64,000 nt of DNA from Streptomyces sp. cg36 (GCF_041080675.1 NZ_CP163520.1:7469501-7533500), one strand, 5' to 3'; positions 41,855 through 50,291 are shown, counted from the stretch's first letter. A program made the numbers and translations. Notes: generated by a model from the letters alone, not told the origin.

Positions 41855-42850
41855 GTGGGTGTTCGGCACGTGCGCGGGGAACGGTGGACCCGGCGCGGGA
41901 CGGTGTGCGCCTCGGCCGCGGTGATCGTCGCGGTCGGGGGCGGCGGCTGGCTGGGACTGGCCGCCGGTGACGGGGGCTCCGGGGCGGCGACCACCACCGG
42001 GCGGGCGGCGGACGTCGCGGCCCGCGTCGACCTTCCCTGGCCGGTGGAGGGCCAGACGAGCGTCGAGGTCGAGGGCGTCGGGAGCCTCGGCAGCCGGGGC
42101 GGGAGCAGTCCGCTGCCGATCGCGAGCGTCACCAAGGTGATGACCGCGTACGTGATCCTGCGCGAGCACCCCCTCAAGGACGGCGAGGCCGGGCCGGAGA
42201 TAACCGTCGACGAGACCGCAGCCCAGGAGTCCCACTCGTTGAGCGAGTCCACCGCGCAGGTCCGCGAGGGCGGGCGGCTCACCCAGCGCCAGGCACTGGA
42301 ACTGCTGCTGCTCCCGTCCGGCAACAACATCGCCCGGCTGCTGGCCCGCTGGGACGCGGGGAGCCAGGAGGCGTTCGTCCAGAAGATGAACCGCGCAGCC
42401 CAAGACCTGGGCATGGGCCGCACCACCTACACCGGTGCCAGCGGCGTGGAGGAATCCACCCGCAGCACCGCCGAGGACCAGCTCAAACTGGCCCGGCGGG
42501 CGATGCGCGAGCCGGTGCTGCGGGCGGTGGTCGCGATGCGCGAGACCACCGTGCCCGGGGTGGCGGGGACCGTCACCAACACCAACCGGCTCCTCGACCG
42601 GCCCGGTGTGATCGGGCTGAAGACGGGGTCGAGCACCCCGGCGGGCGGCAACCTCATGTGGGCCGCCGAGGCCGGGTCCGGACCGGCCCGGCACCTGGTG
42701 CTCGGTGTCGTGCTGGGGCAGCGGGCCAACACCAGTCCCACGGAGGGCATGCGGGCCGCGCTGGACAGCAGCGGCCGGCTCATCGAGGCCGTACAGCGCG
42801 ACCTGCCCGCGGCCCTCACCGGCGCCGTCGGCGGACGGGCGGCGTCATGA
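41855..42850 (+). CDS. D-alanyl-D-alanine carboxypeptidase (S11, DacA-like)
   Basis: A 331-aa penicillin-binding protein with an N-terminal membrane anchor or signal (about 14-38). Active-site motifs are complete: S91-V-T-K94 (PIASVTKVMTA), S154-G-N (LPSGNN) and KTGSSTPAGG. It trims the terminal D-Ala from peptidoglycan stem pentapeptides outside the membrane. No C-terminal PBP5-type domain is present. GTG start follows AGGGG. The stop overlaps the VanJ-like start (ATGA). Removing D-Ala-D-Ala would lower glycopeptide targets. Confidence 0.9.
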   Translation: MGVRHVRGERWTRRGTVCASAAVIVAVGGGGWLGLAAGDGGSGAATTTGRAADVAARVDLPWPVEGQTSVEVEGVGSLGSRGGSSPLPIASVTKVMTAYVILREHPLKDGEAGPEITVDETAAQESHSLSESTAQVREGGRLTQRQALELLLLPSGNNIARLLARWDAGSQEAFVQKMNRAAQDLGMGRTTYTGASGVEESTRSTAEDQLKLARRAMREPVLRAVVAMRETTVPGVAGTVTNTNRLLDRPGVIGLKTGSSTPAGGNLMWAAEAGSGPARHLVLGVVLGQRANTSPTEGMRAALDSSGRLIEAVQRDLPAALTGAVGGRAAS

Positions 42851-43836
42851 CCGCCCTCGTCGACGGCACCGGCCACCCCGCCACGACCCCGCCCGAGAAC
42901 GCCGGAAGCGGCAGGGGCAGATGGCGGCGCGGCCGGCTCGTCGCGGCGACCGCCGTGCTCCTCGCGCTGGTCATGGCCGCACACCGCGCGGTGCCCAATG
43001 TGACCGGCAATCCGGGCAGTCTGCTGGAGACGTTCCTGCCCTGGCTGGGGCTGAGCGTGCCCGTACTGGCGGTGCTGGCGGCCGTGCGCCGGTCGGCCAC
43101 CGCCGCGGTCGCCGTGCTGCTCCCGGCCGTCGTGTGGTGCTCCCTGTTCGGCGGCACCCTCCTGGACAAGCGCGCGCCCGGGCGCGGCGATCTCACCGTG
43201 GTGAGCCACAACGTCAACGACCACAACCCGGACCCGCTCCGCACCGCCCGCCAACTGGCCGCCTCCAAGCCGGAGTTGCTGGCCCTGGAGGAGCTGAGCG
43301 ACAAGACGGCGCCGGTGTACGAGCGCGCGCTGGCCGGCACCTATCCGTACCACTTCGTGCGGGGCACCGTCGGGCTGTGGAGCACCCACCCGCTCAGGGA
43401 CGCGGCACCGGTCGACATCATGCCGTGGACCCGCGCCCTGCGCGCCACCCTCGACACCCCCAAGGGGCCCGTCGCCGTGTACGTGGCCCACCTCGCCTCC
43501 GTACGGGTGCTCCCCAGCACGGGTTTCGCGACGCGCGGGCGCAACGAAGCGGCCCTGAAGCTCGCCGACGCCGTACGGGCCGAGAAGCTGCCCCGGGTCG
43601 TGGTGGTGGGCGACTTCAACGGGACCTCCGACGACCGCGCGCTGCGGCCGGTCACCTCCGGGCTCCGCTCGGCCCAGGACGCGGCGGGCGACGGGTTCGG
43701 CTTCAGCTGGCCCGCCTCGTTCCCGCTGGCCCGCATCGACCAGATCCTCGTCAAGGGGGTCGCCCCGGTCTCCGCCTGGACGCTGCCGCGCACCGGGAGC
43801 GACCATCTGCCGGTCGCGGCGGCGCTGCGGCTGTGA
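42847..43836 (+). CDS. VanJ/StaP-like membrane phosphatase (EEP family)
   Basis: A 329-aa protein. Three N-terminal membrane helices (about 28-105) are followed by an extracytoplasmic endonuclease/exonuclease/phosphatase domain: SHNVNDHNPDP, LLALEELSD, a VYVAHLASVR strand, VVGDFNGTSDDRAL and GSDHLPVAAAL. This matches VanJ of S. coelicolor and StaP, which confer teicoplanin resistance and act on undecaprenyl pyrophosphate, as I recall them. ATG overlaps the carboxypeptidase stop, so both are made together. The regulator and kinase genes follow. Confidence 0.85.
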   Translation: MTALVDGTGHPATTPPENAGSGRGRWRRGRLVAATAVLLALVMAAHRAVPNVTGNPGSLLETFLPWLGLSVPVLAVLAAVRRSATAAVAVLLPAVVWCSLFGGTLLDKRAPGRGDLTVVSHNVNDHNPDPLRTARQLAASKPELLALEELSDKTAPVYERALAGTYPYHFVRGTVGLWSTHPLRDAAPVDIMPWTRALRATLDTPKGPVAVYVAHLASVRVLPSTGFATRGRNEAALKLADAVRAEKLPRVVVVGDFNGTSDDRALRPVTSGLRSAQDAAGDGFGFSWPASFPLARIDQILVKGVAPVSAWTLPRTGSDHLPVAAALRL

Positions 43837-43936
43837 ACGCCGCCCGGGTGGCCCGCGCGGGACGCGTGTCGTGCCACGGCACGGGCCGGACCCGCGATCA
43901 TGGGTGGACATGCCAGTTCGACCTTCAGGTGACGTG

Positions 43937-44680
43937 ATGCAGCAGCACGACAACGGCTCGGCGGGACAGCACGGCGGCGATCCGACCGCCGACGTGCACA
44001 TCCTGCTGGTCGAGGACGACGAAACGATCCGCAAGTCCGTCGGGATGGCCCTGGGCCGCTACGGCTACCGGGTGTCGGCGGCGCCCGACGGGCTGACCGG
44101 CCTGGAGATGTTCCGCGAGGGCCGCCAAGACCTGCTGCTGCTCGATGTGATGCTGCCCCACCTCGACGGCATCGGACTCTGCCGCCGCATCCGCGAGACG
44201 AGCCAGGCGCCCATCCTCATGATGTCGGCGCGCGGCGACGCCCTGGACGTGGTGGCCGGTCTGGAGGCGGGCGCCGACGACTACGTGGTCAAGCCCGTCG
44301 ACACCAACGTACTGGTGGCGCGGATCCGCACCCTGCTGCGCCGGGCCACCTACACCGCCCCCACCGCGGAGGGCGGCGCACCCGCCGACACCGACGGGCT
44401 GCTCACCTTCCGCGATCTGAGCGTGGACACCCGGGGACTGGAGGTCCGCCTGGACGGCCGGCCGCTCGCGCTCACCCCGACCGAGCTGCGGCTCCTGCTG
44501 GAGTTCGTGGGCGCGCCCGGCATCGCCCAGCAGCGGCAGTCGCTGCTGCGCAAGGTGTGGGACTACGGCTGGGACGGCGACATCCGGGTCGTCGACCTGG
44601 CGGTGCAGCGGCTGCGCAAGAAGATCGGCGCCGACCACATCGAGACCGTGCGCGGCTTCGGCTACAAGTTCCGGCGCTGA
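43937..44680 (+). CDS. OmpR-family response regulator (CseB-like)
   Basis: A 247-aa regulator with a receiver domain (VEDDET at 25-30, phosphoacceptor D70 in LLLLDVMLPHLDG, K119 in DYVVKP) and a winged helix ending in IETVRGFGYKFRR. The receiver resembles CseB, the cell-envelope-stress regulator, more than the regulator at 4.5 kb does. ATG follows AGGTGACGTG. It lies 100 bp after the VanJ-like gene and 12 bp before its kinase, giving one likely operon. Confidence 0.92.
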   Translation: MQQHDNGSAGQHGGDPTADVHILLVEDDETIRKSVGMALGRYGYRVSAAPDGLTGLEMFREGRQDLLLLDVMLPHLDGIGLCRRIRETSQAPILMMSARGDALDVVAGLEAGADDYVVKPVDTNVLVARIRTLLRRATYTAPTAEGGAPADTDGLLTFRDLSVDTRGLEVRLDGRPLALTPTELRLLLEFVGAPGIAQQRQSLLRKVWDYGWDGDIRVVDLAVQRLRKKIGADHIETVRGFGYKFRR

Positions 44681-44692
44681 GGGGCGTACGGG

Positions 44693-46069
44693 ATGACGGA
44701 GACGAAGGCGAACCGGATGAAGAAGAGGAAGGCGGCGACGGAGACGAAGACGGAGAGCGACGGGCCCGGACCCGCCGCCGCCCACGCCGTTTCGCCCGGG
44801 CGGCTGCTGCGTGCGCTGGGGCGGCTCGCCGACCCCCGGTCCCTGCGCTGGAAGATCGCCGCCGGGGTCGCGGCGGCGGCCTGCGCCATGGCCCTGGGCA
44901 TCGGCGTCCTCGTCCACCGCACCACCGAGGCGCGCTCCATGAACATCGGCCGGGGCAACGCGATCCGCGAACTGGCCACCGCCGAGAAGGAGTTCAGGGA
45001 CGAGCGCGCCGGACTCCCGGCCCCCTCGCAGCCGCGCTTCTACAAGGTCGACGCGGAGATCCCCGACGACCTGCTGCGCCGCCTCGACGCCGAACCCCGC
45101 GCCGACCACTGGCCGATCACCTGGTACGACACCAGCAGACCCGCACAAGGGCCGCGCATGTGGGCGGCGGCACGGGTGGACGGGACCGCGCTGGCCGCCG
45201 CCGCGGACATGGGCAGCGAACAGCGCAGCCTCCAGGCCCTGGACCGGCACATCCGCTACGCCGCCCTCGCCACGCTCGCGGTCGTGGTGCCCCTCACCGT
45301 GCTCGCGGCGGAGCTGCTCCTGCGGCGGCTGCGCCGCGTCGCCGCCACCGCCCGCCGCATCCGACGCGGCGACCTCGACGCGCGGACCCGCAGCGGCGGT
45401 CACGACGAGATCACCGAGATCTCCGCCGCCGTCGACCTCATGGCGGACGCCCTGCGGGACCGGCTCCACACCGAGCAGCGCTTCACCGGCGACGTCGCCC
45501 ATGAACTGCGCACCCCGCTCGCGGGGCTCGTCACCTCCGCCTCCCTCCTGCCGGAGAGCGAGGCGACCGATCTGGTCCGCGACCGCGTACAGGTGCTGCG
45601 CGCCCTCGTCGACGACCTCCTGGAGATCTCCCGGCTCGACGCGGGCGTCGAGGAGGCCGACACCCAGCCGGTGCCGCTCGGCGAGCTGGTGGCGGATTCG
45701 GTGCGGCGCACGGGGCTGACGACGAAGCTGGTGGTGCGGGGCGACCCGGTCGTCGAGACCGACCCGCGCCGCCTGGACCGCATCCTGACCAACCTCGTCC
45801 TCAACGCCCACCGCCACGGCGCCGGTCCGGTGGAGGTGACGGTCGAGGGCACGAGCGTCGTCGTACGCGACCACGGGCCCGGCTTCCCGCCGGAGATCCT
45901 CGCCCACGGCCCCCAGCGGTTCCGCACCGGGGCCGCCGAGCGGGGCCACGGCCACGGCCTCGGTCTGACCATCGCGCTCGGCCAGGCCGGGGTGATCGGC
46001 GCCGACCTCACCCTGACGAACGCCGACTCCCCGCAGGGCGCCGTCGCCACGCTCCGGCTGCCGCGCTGA
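44693..46069 (+). CDS. Sensor histidine kinase (CseC-like)
   Basis: A 458-aa kinase. A lysine-rich cytoplasmic N-terminus leads to helix one (about 54-74), an extracytoplasmic sensor of about 100 residues, helix two and a HAMP linker. The H-box is GDVAHELRTPLAGL, N-box LTNLVLNAHRHGAG, and G-boxes RDHGPGFPPE and GHGHGLGLTIAL. The last is a histidine-rich variant of the usual loop. It pairs with the regulator just upstream. Context (D,D-carboxypeptidase, VanJ-like protein) suggests sensing of cell-wall damage or glycopeptides. Confidence 0.9.
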   Translation: MTETKANRMKKRKAATETKTESDGPGPAAAHAVSPGRLLRALGRLADPRSLRWKIAAGVAAAACAMALGIGVLVHRTTEARSMNIGRGNAIRELATAEKEFRDERAGLPAPSQPRFYKVDAEIPDDLLRRLDAEPRADHWPITWYDTSRPAQGPRMWAAARVDGTALAAAADMGSEQRSLQALDRHIRYAALATLAVVVPLTVLAAELLLRRLRRVAATARRIRRGDLDARTRSGGHDEITEISAAVDLMADALRDRLHTEQRFTGDVAHELRTPLAGLVTSASLLPESEATDLVRDRVQVLRALVDDLLEISRLDAGVEEADTQPVPLGELVADSVRRTGLTTKLVVRGDPVVETDPRRLDRILTNLVLNAHRHGAGPVEVTVEGTSVVVRDHGPGFPPEILAHGPQRFRTGAAERGHGHGLGLTIALGQAGVIGADLTLTNADSPQGAVATLRLPR

Positions 46070-46129
46070 GGCGGGTGCGGGTGGTGGGCGTACGGGTCCG
46101 GGAAGGACCGGCGTACGGGTCCGGTCCTG

Positions 46130-46275
46130 GCCGGGAACACCCGGCCCTGAGCCGGGCCGGAACACCCGGCCCCGGGCCGGGAAGGCACGGGCCCCGCTCG
46201 GCAGCACACGGTCCGGGCTCGCCGGCACGCGGCCCCGGCACGGCGGCACACGGTCCTGGGCCGGGCCCCGCCGCC
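46130..46275. repeat. Degenerate GC-rich tandem repeats
   Basis: Six imperfect units share a CAC-n-CGGnCC core with spacings of 25, 23, 21, 19 and 23 bp. They lie between the converging kinase and TOPRIM genes. Many units can fold as CCGGG/CCCGG hairpins, so termination is the simplest role. Not a CRISPR: no constant spacing or unique spacers. Confidence 0.6.
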
Positions 46276-46279
46276 GGGC

Positions 46280-46897
46280 TCACACCGCGGCGAGCAGGTC
46301 CTTGAGGGGAGCGGGTACCCGCTCGGGCGTCAGGGCCTCGGTGAGGAGACGGCCGTAGCGGATCTTGCGGCCCTTCTTGGTCCCGAGGAAGCGCCGCAGC
46401 TGCTGCTGCCGGGGGCGGGCGTGCTGCGCGGGCTGGTGCAGGAAGGTCTGCCAGGCGCGGAGGTCGCCCTCGGCCCGTACGGCCTCCTCGACGCCTTCCG
46501 TGCCGAGCGCCCGGATGAGTTCGTCCTCCAGGTCGGCCGCGCACACGAAGACGCTGGGGTCCGCCACCCCCGCCCGGCGCAGGCCGCGCGCGTAGAAGCC
46601 CTCCTCGCCCACGTCGCACAGGCCCACGAGGCGCAGGCCGAGGCCGGGGGGTCCGAGCAGGGCGGCGTAACGGGCCACGCTCATCGCCCCGCCCATCGAC
46701 AGGGCGCACACCCCCTGGGCGGCCAGGTCGCGCCCCTGTCCGGCGGCCAGTGCCTCCACGGCCGCGAGATCGCTCAGCCCCTCCAGCAGCAGGGCCGTAC
46801 GCACGCCCGACCGTCCGGCCAGTTCCCGGGCCGCCTCGCCCCCGCCCCCGGCCGCCCAGCGCTCGACCTCGTCCCGGAACGCCCGTATGTCTGCCAT
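46280..46897 (-). CDS. Stand-alone TOPRIM-domain protein (OLD-family-like)
   Basis: A 205-aa protein. The TOPRIM core is visible: strand and acidic residue ALLLEGLSDLAAVEAL (E39, D43), the ALSMGGAMSVARYAALL segment and LRLVGLCDVGEEGFY (D95). The second Asp of the usual D-x-D is not conserved. The C-terminal third is basic (RPRQQQLRRFLGTKKGRKIRYG), compatible with nucleic-acid binding. OLD-family nucleases carry an ATPase ahead of TOPRIM, which is absent here. Possibly a small nuclease or RNA/DNA-processing protein. Confidence 0.72.
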   Translation of the reverse strand: MADIRAFRDEVERWAAGGGGEAARELAGRSGVRTALLLEGLSDLAAVEALAAGQGRDLAAQGVCALSMGGAMSVARYAALLGPPGLGLRLVGLCDVGEEGFYARGLRRAGVADPSVFVCAADLEDELIRALGTEGVEEAVRAEGDLRAWQTFLHQPAQHARPRQQQLRRFLGTKKGRKIRYGRLLTEALTPERVPAPLKDLLAAV

Positions 46898-46974
46898 GGG
46901 GGCGAGTCTGCACGTTCACCGGGGGGACGGCACGCGATATTCCGGGGCCCCGGCCCGTCGGGTGTGATGCTCCG

Positions 46975-47304
46975 TCAGCTGAAGGGCACCGGGGTGTCGA
47001 GCAGCCAGGTGGACGCGGCGGCGCCCGCCGCGCCCGCGACCGCCCACCCGGACCAGGCGCGACGGGTGAGCGAGACCGTCGCCGTGGCCGCGATGGCGCC
47101 GAGAACCACTCCGTAGACCAGCGCGAGGCCCACATCACCGCTGTGAACGGCCGGCCGGCCGATGATCAGCCATCCCACCGCGCCGGCGGCCAGGGCCGCG
47201 GGGACGTACCGCCACCGGCCGCTGAGCCGGAGGGGTCCGCCCGCGCGCTTGCGGTGGATCAGGATCACCGCGATCTGGGCGATCACCGCAGCGATGGCTA
47301 TCAA
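46975..47304 (-). CDS. Small multi-spanning membrane protein
   Basis: A 109-aa protein with about four hydrophobic helices (MIAIAAVIAQIAVILIH, a helix at YVPAALAAGAVGWLIIG, one at LVYGVVLGAIAATATV, and a C-terminal one). TTG start is supported by GGGAG five bases upstream. I recognise no family. It is divergent from the IMP dehydrogenase gene across a long intergenic region. Confidence 0.65.
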   Translation of the reverse strand: MIAIAAVIAQIAVILIHRKRAGGPLRLSGRWRYVPAALAAGAVGWLIIGRPAVHSGDVGLALVYGVVLGAIAATATVSLTRRAWSGWAVAGAAGAAASTWLLDTPVPFS

Positions 47305-47761
47305 GAGGGCTCCCGGTCGGTCCGTGCCAGTGCTGGTGGACGCCGCCGTGTCCGTACCGCGCGCCGACCGCTTCCCGGTACGACACGGGCCTGGTCTCGC
47401 GACGTTTCGCGCAAGCGTAGATCAGTCCGGCTCTCTTCCCGAAACGGACATGTCCGGGGTCGAGCGGTCGACCGCTGTCCGGAATGCGCCGCAGCGCGTC
47501 AAGTGCCCTGTGGCCGCCGGTCGGTGGCGGGTCCCGGCACTCCCGGCACGCTCAAGATCACGATTCGTGCAACGGCCGTCCAACCGCTAAGGTGCCTGGT
47601 CACGACCGCCCCCCGTTCGATCACGGGCCGGTCAGGGCTCTGCCGCAGTCGGTGGCACCTCCACGGCTGCCGTGCCGGACTCTGCCTGCCCGGGCCCTGG
47701 ATGCGGGGGGCGTTCCGCACGGCGGGGCAGTCGGCCCCGGCCGACCGGTCAGGAGGAACGA
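47305..47761. other. Intergenic region with two palindromes upstream of IMP dehydrogenase
   Basis: 457 bp without a gene. Two perfect palindromes lie close together: CGGACATGTCCG (47445-47456) and AGCGGTCGACCGCT (47463-47476). They are candidate operators for either divergent gene. A weak TTCGTG/TAAGGT promoter-like pair sits at 47563-47592. Confidence 0.5.
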
Positions 47762-49258
47762 GTGGCTCAGATCATCGCCGAGGTCTCACGGACGTTCAAC
47801 GAGTTCCTGCTCTTGCCGAACAGGACCCGGACCGACTGCTCGGCCGCGACCGTCGACCTGCGTACGCCCCTGGTGCGGCACATCGCGGGCGAGGCAGCGG
47901 CGATCGAGCTGCGGTCGCCCTTCACCTCCGCGATCATGCAGGCCGTCAGCACGCCGGAGCTCGCGATCGCGCTGGCGCGCAACGGCGGACTGAGCTTCCT
48001 GCACCACAACCAGTCGATCCAGGACCAGGCCGCCGCGGTCCGCCAGGTGAAGAACTTCAAGGCCGGATTCGTCACCAGCGACACCAACGTCCGCCCCGAC
48101 GACAGCCTGGGCGTCCTCGTCGACGTGATGCGCCGCACCGGGCACAGCACCGCCGCCGTCACCCACGACGGCAGCGCCGGGGGCCGGTTGCTCGGCCTGG
48201 TCACCTCCCGGGACTTCCACCCCCAGCGGCACGATCTGGCGGGCCCGGTCGGTGGCCGGATGACCGCGATCGCCGATCTGCCGCACGCCGGGCCCGACAT
48301 CACGCTCTCCGAGGCCAACGCGCGCCTGTGGGACGAACGCCTCGACTGCCTGCCGGTGCTGGACGGCGAGGGGCGGTTGCAGCACCTGGTGTTCCGGTCC
48401 GACTACGCGGACAACAAGCGTTTCCCGCACCAGCTCGTCGACGGCGCCAAGCGGCTGCGCGTGGGCGCGGGCATCAACACCCACGACTACCAGGAGCGCG
48501 TGCCGGCCCTGCTGGAGGCGGGCGCGGACGCGCTGTGCTTCGACTCGTCGGACGGCTACAGCGACTGGCAGGCACAGGCGCTGACCTGGGTGAAGAAGCA
48601 CTACCCGGAGATCCCGGTCGGTGGCGGCAACGTGGTCGACGGTGAGGCGTTCACCTTCCTCGCCGAGGCCGGGGCGGACTTCGTCAAGGTCGGGGTCGGC
48701 GGCGGCTCCATCTGCATCACCCGGGACCAGAAGGGCATCGGGCGCGGTCAGGCCAGCGCGGTGCTGGACGTCGCGGCGGCCCGGGACGCGTTCCTGGAGC
48801 GCACCGGTGAGTACGTGCCGATCTGCTCCGACGGCGGGCTGGTGCACGACTACCACGTGGCGCTCGCGCTGGCGATGGGCGCGGACTTCGTGATGATGGG
48901 CCGCTACTTCGCCCGCTTCGACCAGGCGGCGGGCGCGAAGGTGCCCACCCGCGACGGGTTCGTGAAGGAGTACTGGGGCGAGGGCTCGAGCCGGGCCCGC
49001 AACTGGCAGCGTTACGGCCAGGGCGGCCAGGGGCTGCTCTTCGAAGAGGGCGTGGACGGCTACGTCCCGTACGCGGGCGACCTGAACGAGGGGCTCGCCC
49101 TGACGGTGGCGAAACTGAGGACCACGATGGTCTCCTGCGGCTCCACCACGCTGCCGCAGTTCCAGTCCACGGCCCGACTGACCCTGGTCTCGGACCAGAG
49201 CTTCCAGGAGAGCCACGCCAACGTGACGGTGCGGGACACCCCGGCGACGCTGGCGTAG
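47762..49258 (+). CDS. guaB: IMP dehydrogenase, Tritrichomonas foetus-type
   Basis: A 498-aa IMPDH converting IMP to XMP with NAD. The catalytic loop GVGGGSICITRDQKGIGRGQ gives nucleophile C318, and the flap EYWGEGSSRARNWQRY gives the catalytic R417-Y418 pair. CBS domains are inserted at about 95-210. The C-terminal SVP-like region reads DGYVPYAGDLNEGL. These segments match the T. foetus enzyme (C319, R418-Y419) far better than the usual bacterial GuaB. GTG start follows AGGAGG. It is probably a second IMPDH beside a housekeeping one elsewhere. Confidence 0.9.
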   Translation: MAQIIAEVSRTFNEFLLLPNRTRTDCSAATVDLRTPLVRHIAGEAAAIELRSPFTSAIMQAVSTPELAIALARNGGLSFLHHNQSIQDQAAAVRQVKNFKAGFVTSDTNVRPDDSLGVLVDVMRRTGHSTAAVTHDGSAGGRLLGLVTSRDFHPQRHDLAGPVGGRMTAIADLPHAGPDITLSEANARLWDERLDCLPVLDGEGRLQHLVFRSDYADNKRFPHQLVDGAKRLRVGAGINTHDYQERVPALLEAGADALCFDSSDGYSDWQAQALTWVKKHYPEIPVGGGNVVDGEAFTFLAEAGADFVKVGVGGGSICITRDQKGIGRGQASAVLDVAAARDAFLERTGEYVPICSDGGLVHDYHVALALAMGADFVMMGRYFARFDQAAGAKVPTRDGFVKEYWGEGSSRARNWQRYGQGGQGLLFEEGVDGYVPYAGDLNEGLALTVAKLRTTMVSCGSTTLPQFQSTARLTLVSDQSFQESHANVTVRDTPATLA

Positions 49259-49277
49259 CGGGTGCGGGTGGGGGCAG

Positions 49278-49314
49278 GGGGCGAGCCTGAGTTGCCGTTC
49301 CCCGCCCTCGCCCC
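49278..49314. terminator. Hairpin between convergent genes
   Basis: GGGGCGAG/CTCGCCCC arms with a 21-base loop just after the IMP dehydrogenase gene. Confidence 0.45.
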
Positions 49315-49351
49315 GCCGGATCGGCTCGGGGCCGCCAACCGGTCGGCGGTG

Positions 49352-49912
49352 TCAGTGGGCCGGCGTCGGTTCCGTCTTCTTGCGGGCGCGGTATGCCGCT
49401 GCCTTGATCTTGTTGCCGCACGACTCCATGCCGCACCACTGGCGGCGCATGCCGCGTGAGCGGTCGATGTAGGTGCGGGTGCACTCCGGGTTGCCGCACT
49501 CCTTGAGCAGGGGCACGTCCGGTCCGCTCAGGAGCTCGATGGCGAGGCGGGCCACCATCGAGAGGGCCTCCTCCGGTGTCGCCTGCGTCCATCGGCCCGA
49601 CGGGGTGAGCTGCGGTACGGCCGAGGGCTCGCGCGCCGCGTTGTTGAGGACGGTCAGGTCCGTACCGTCGTACGGCTCGTCCAGACGCCGTGCGGTGATC
49701 AGCCGGTACATGGCCTCCCGGACGGTCGCCGCCCGGTCGACGTCGGCCTCCTCGCAGGGGGACACCGCGTCCACGATGCCGGACTCCACGTACCATGCGT
49801 TCAGCCTGTCGGGCGTCGCGAACATCTCGAAGCGCAGGGAGCGGCGCGCGCGGAGCGTGGCGGCGAAGTCGAGCGCCGGGCTTCCGCAGACGAAGACATG
49901 GTCGAGGTTCAC
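49352..49912 (-). CDS. CGNR zinc-finger regulator (ABATE domain)
   Basis: A 186-aa putative regulator. The N-terminal ABATE domain contains GSPALDFAATLRARR and TVREAMYRLITARR. The C-terminal CGNR zinc finger has C-x4-C and C-x4-C pairs: CGNPECTRTYIDRSRGMRRQWC (in pieces) and GMESCGNKIKAAAYRAR. Such proteins are thought to be stress-induced transcription regulators. GTG start. The ribosome site is weak, and the message may be leaderless. Confidence 0.9.
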   Translation of the reverse strand: MNLDHVFVCGSPALDFAATLRARRSLRFEMFATPDRLNAWYVESGIVDAVSPCEEADVDRAATVREAMYRLITARRLDEPYDGTDLTVLNNAAREPSAVPQLTPSGRWTQATPEEALSMVARLAIELLSGPDVPLLKECGNPECTRTYIDRSRGMRRQWCGMESCGNKIKAAAYRARKKTEPTPAH

Positions 49913-50017
49913 ATCACCATTTTGGCAGGTGACGATGGGCTCGGCAAGTGCGCGTCACCGGCTGGAGCGGTGGACGGGCGGGGCGGTGGAGCGGGCCCGC
50001 CCGTACGGTCCCGCGGG

Positions 50018-50212
50018 TCACAGTCCCAGGTCGACGGCCAGGCACGAGAAGGACCGCCAGGAGCCCTCGGGGTTGTAGTCGTGCCGTGCCGGGTCGCTCG
50101 GGGTGGCCGCCTTCTCCTCGACCATGTCCTCCTGGCGGATGCGCGCGGGCAGATTGCCGAACCGTGCTCGGCGTACCGCCGCCGCGCCGTCCGTGACGTG
50201 GGTGCTTTCCAT
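50018..50212 (-). CDS. Small conserved-looking hypothetical protein, 64 aa
   Basis: A 64-aa soluble protein with ATG preceded by CGGAG. It has a basic N-terminal half (AAAVRRARFGNLPARIRQED), an acidic/proline middle and an aromatic C-terminus (YNPEGSWRSFSCLAVDLGL) with one cysteine. There is no membrane segment. It lies 79 bp downstream of a Tat-exported hydrolase on the same strand and may share its message. I recall similar short proteins in Streptomyces but know no function. A leader/core appearance invites a peptide-precursor idea, yet no modifying enzyme is adjacent. Confidence 0.65.
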   Translation of the reverse strand: MESTHVTDGAAAVRRARFGNLPARIRQEDMVEEKAATPSDPARHDYNPEGSWRSFSCLAVDLGL

Positions 50213-50291
50213 GGCTGGACTCCGTTCGGGCGGTGGGTGGTGATGCGGTGCGTGCACCACCTGTTGGGTGGGTGGCGCAGGTGCGATGCCG

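Noticed and set aside
46130..46275. Repeat tract as a CRISPR array
   Set aside because: Units are degenerate, spacing varies from 19 to 25 bp, there are no unique spacers and no cas genes nearby.
47762..49258. GuaB1/GMP-reductase-type paralogue
   Set aside because: The catalytic loop, R-Y flap and C-terminus match the T. foetus-type IMPDH, not the GuaB1 pattern.
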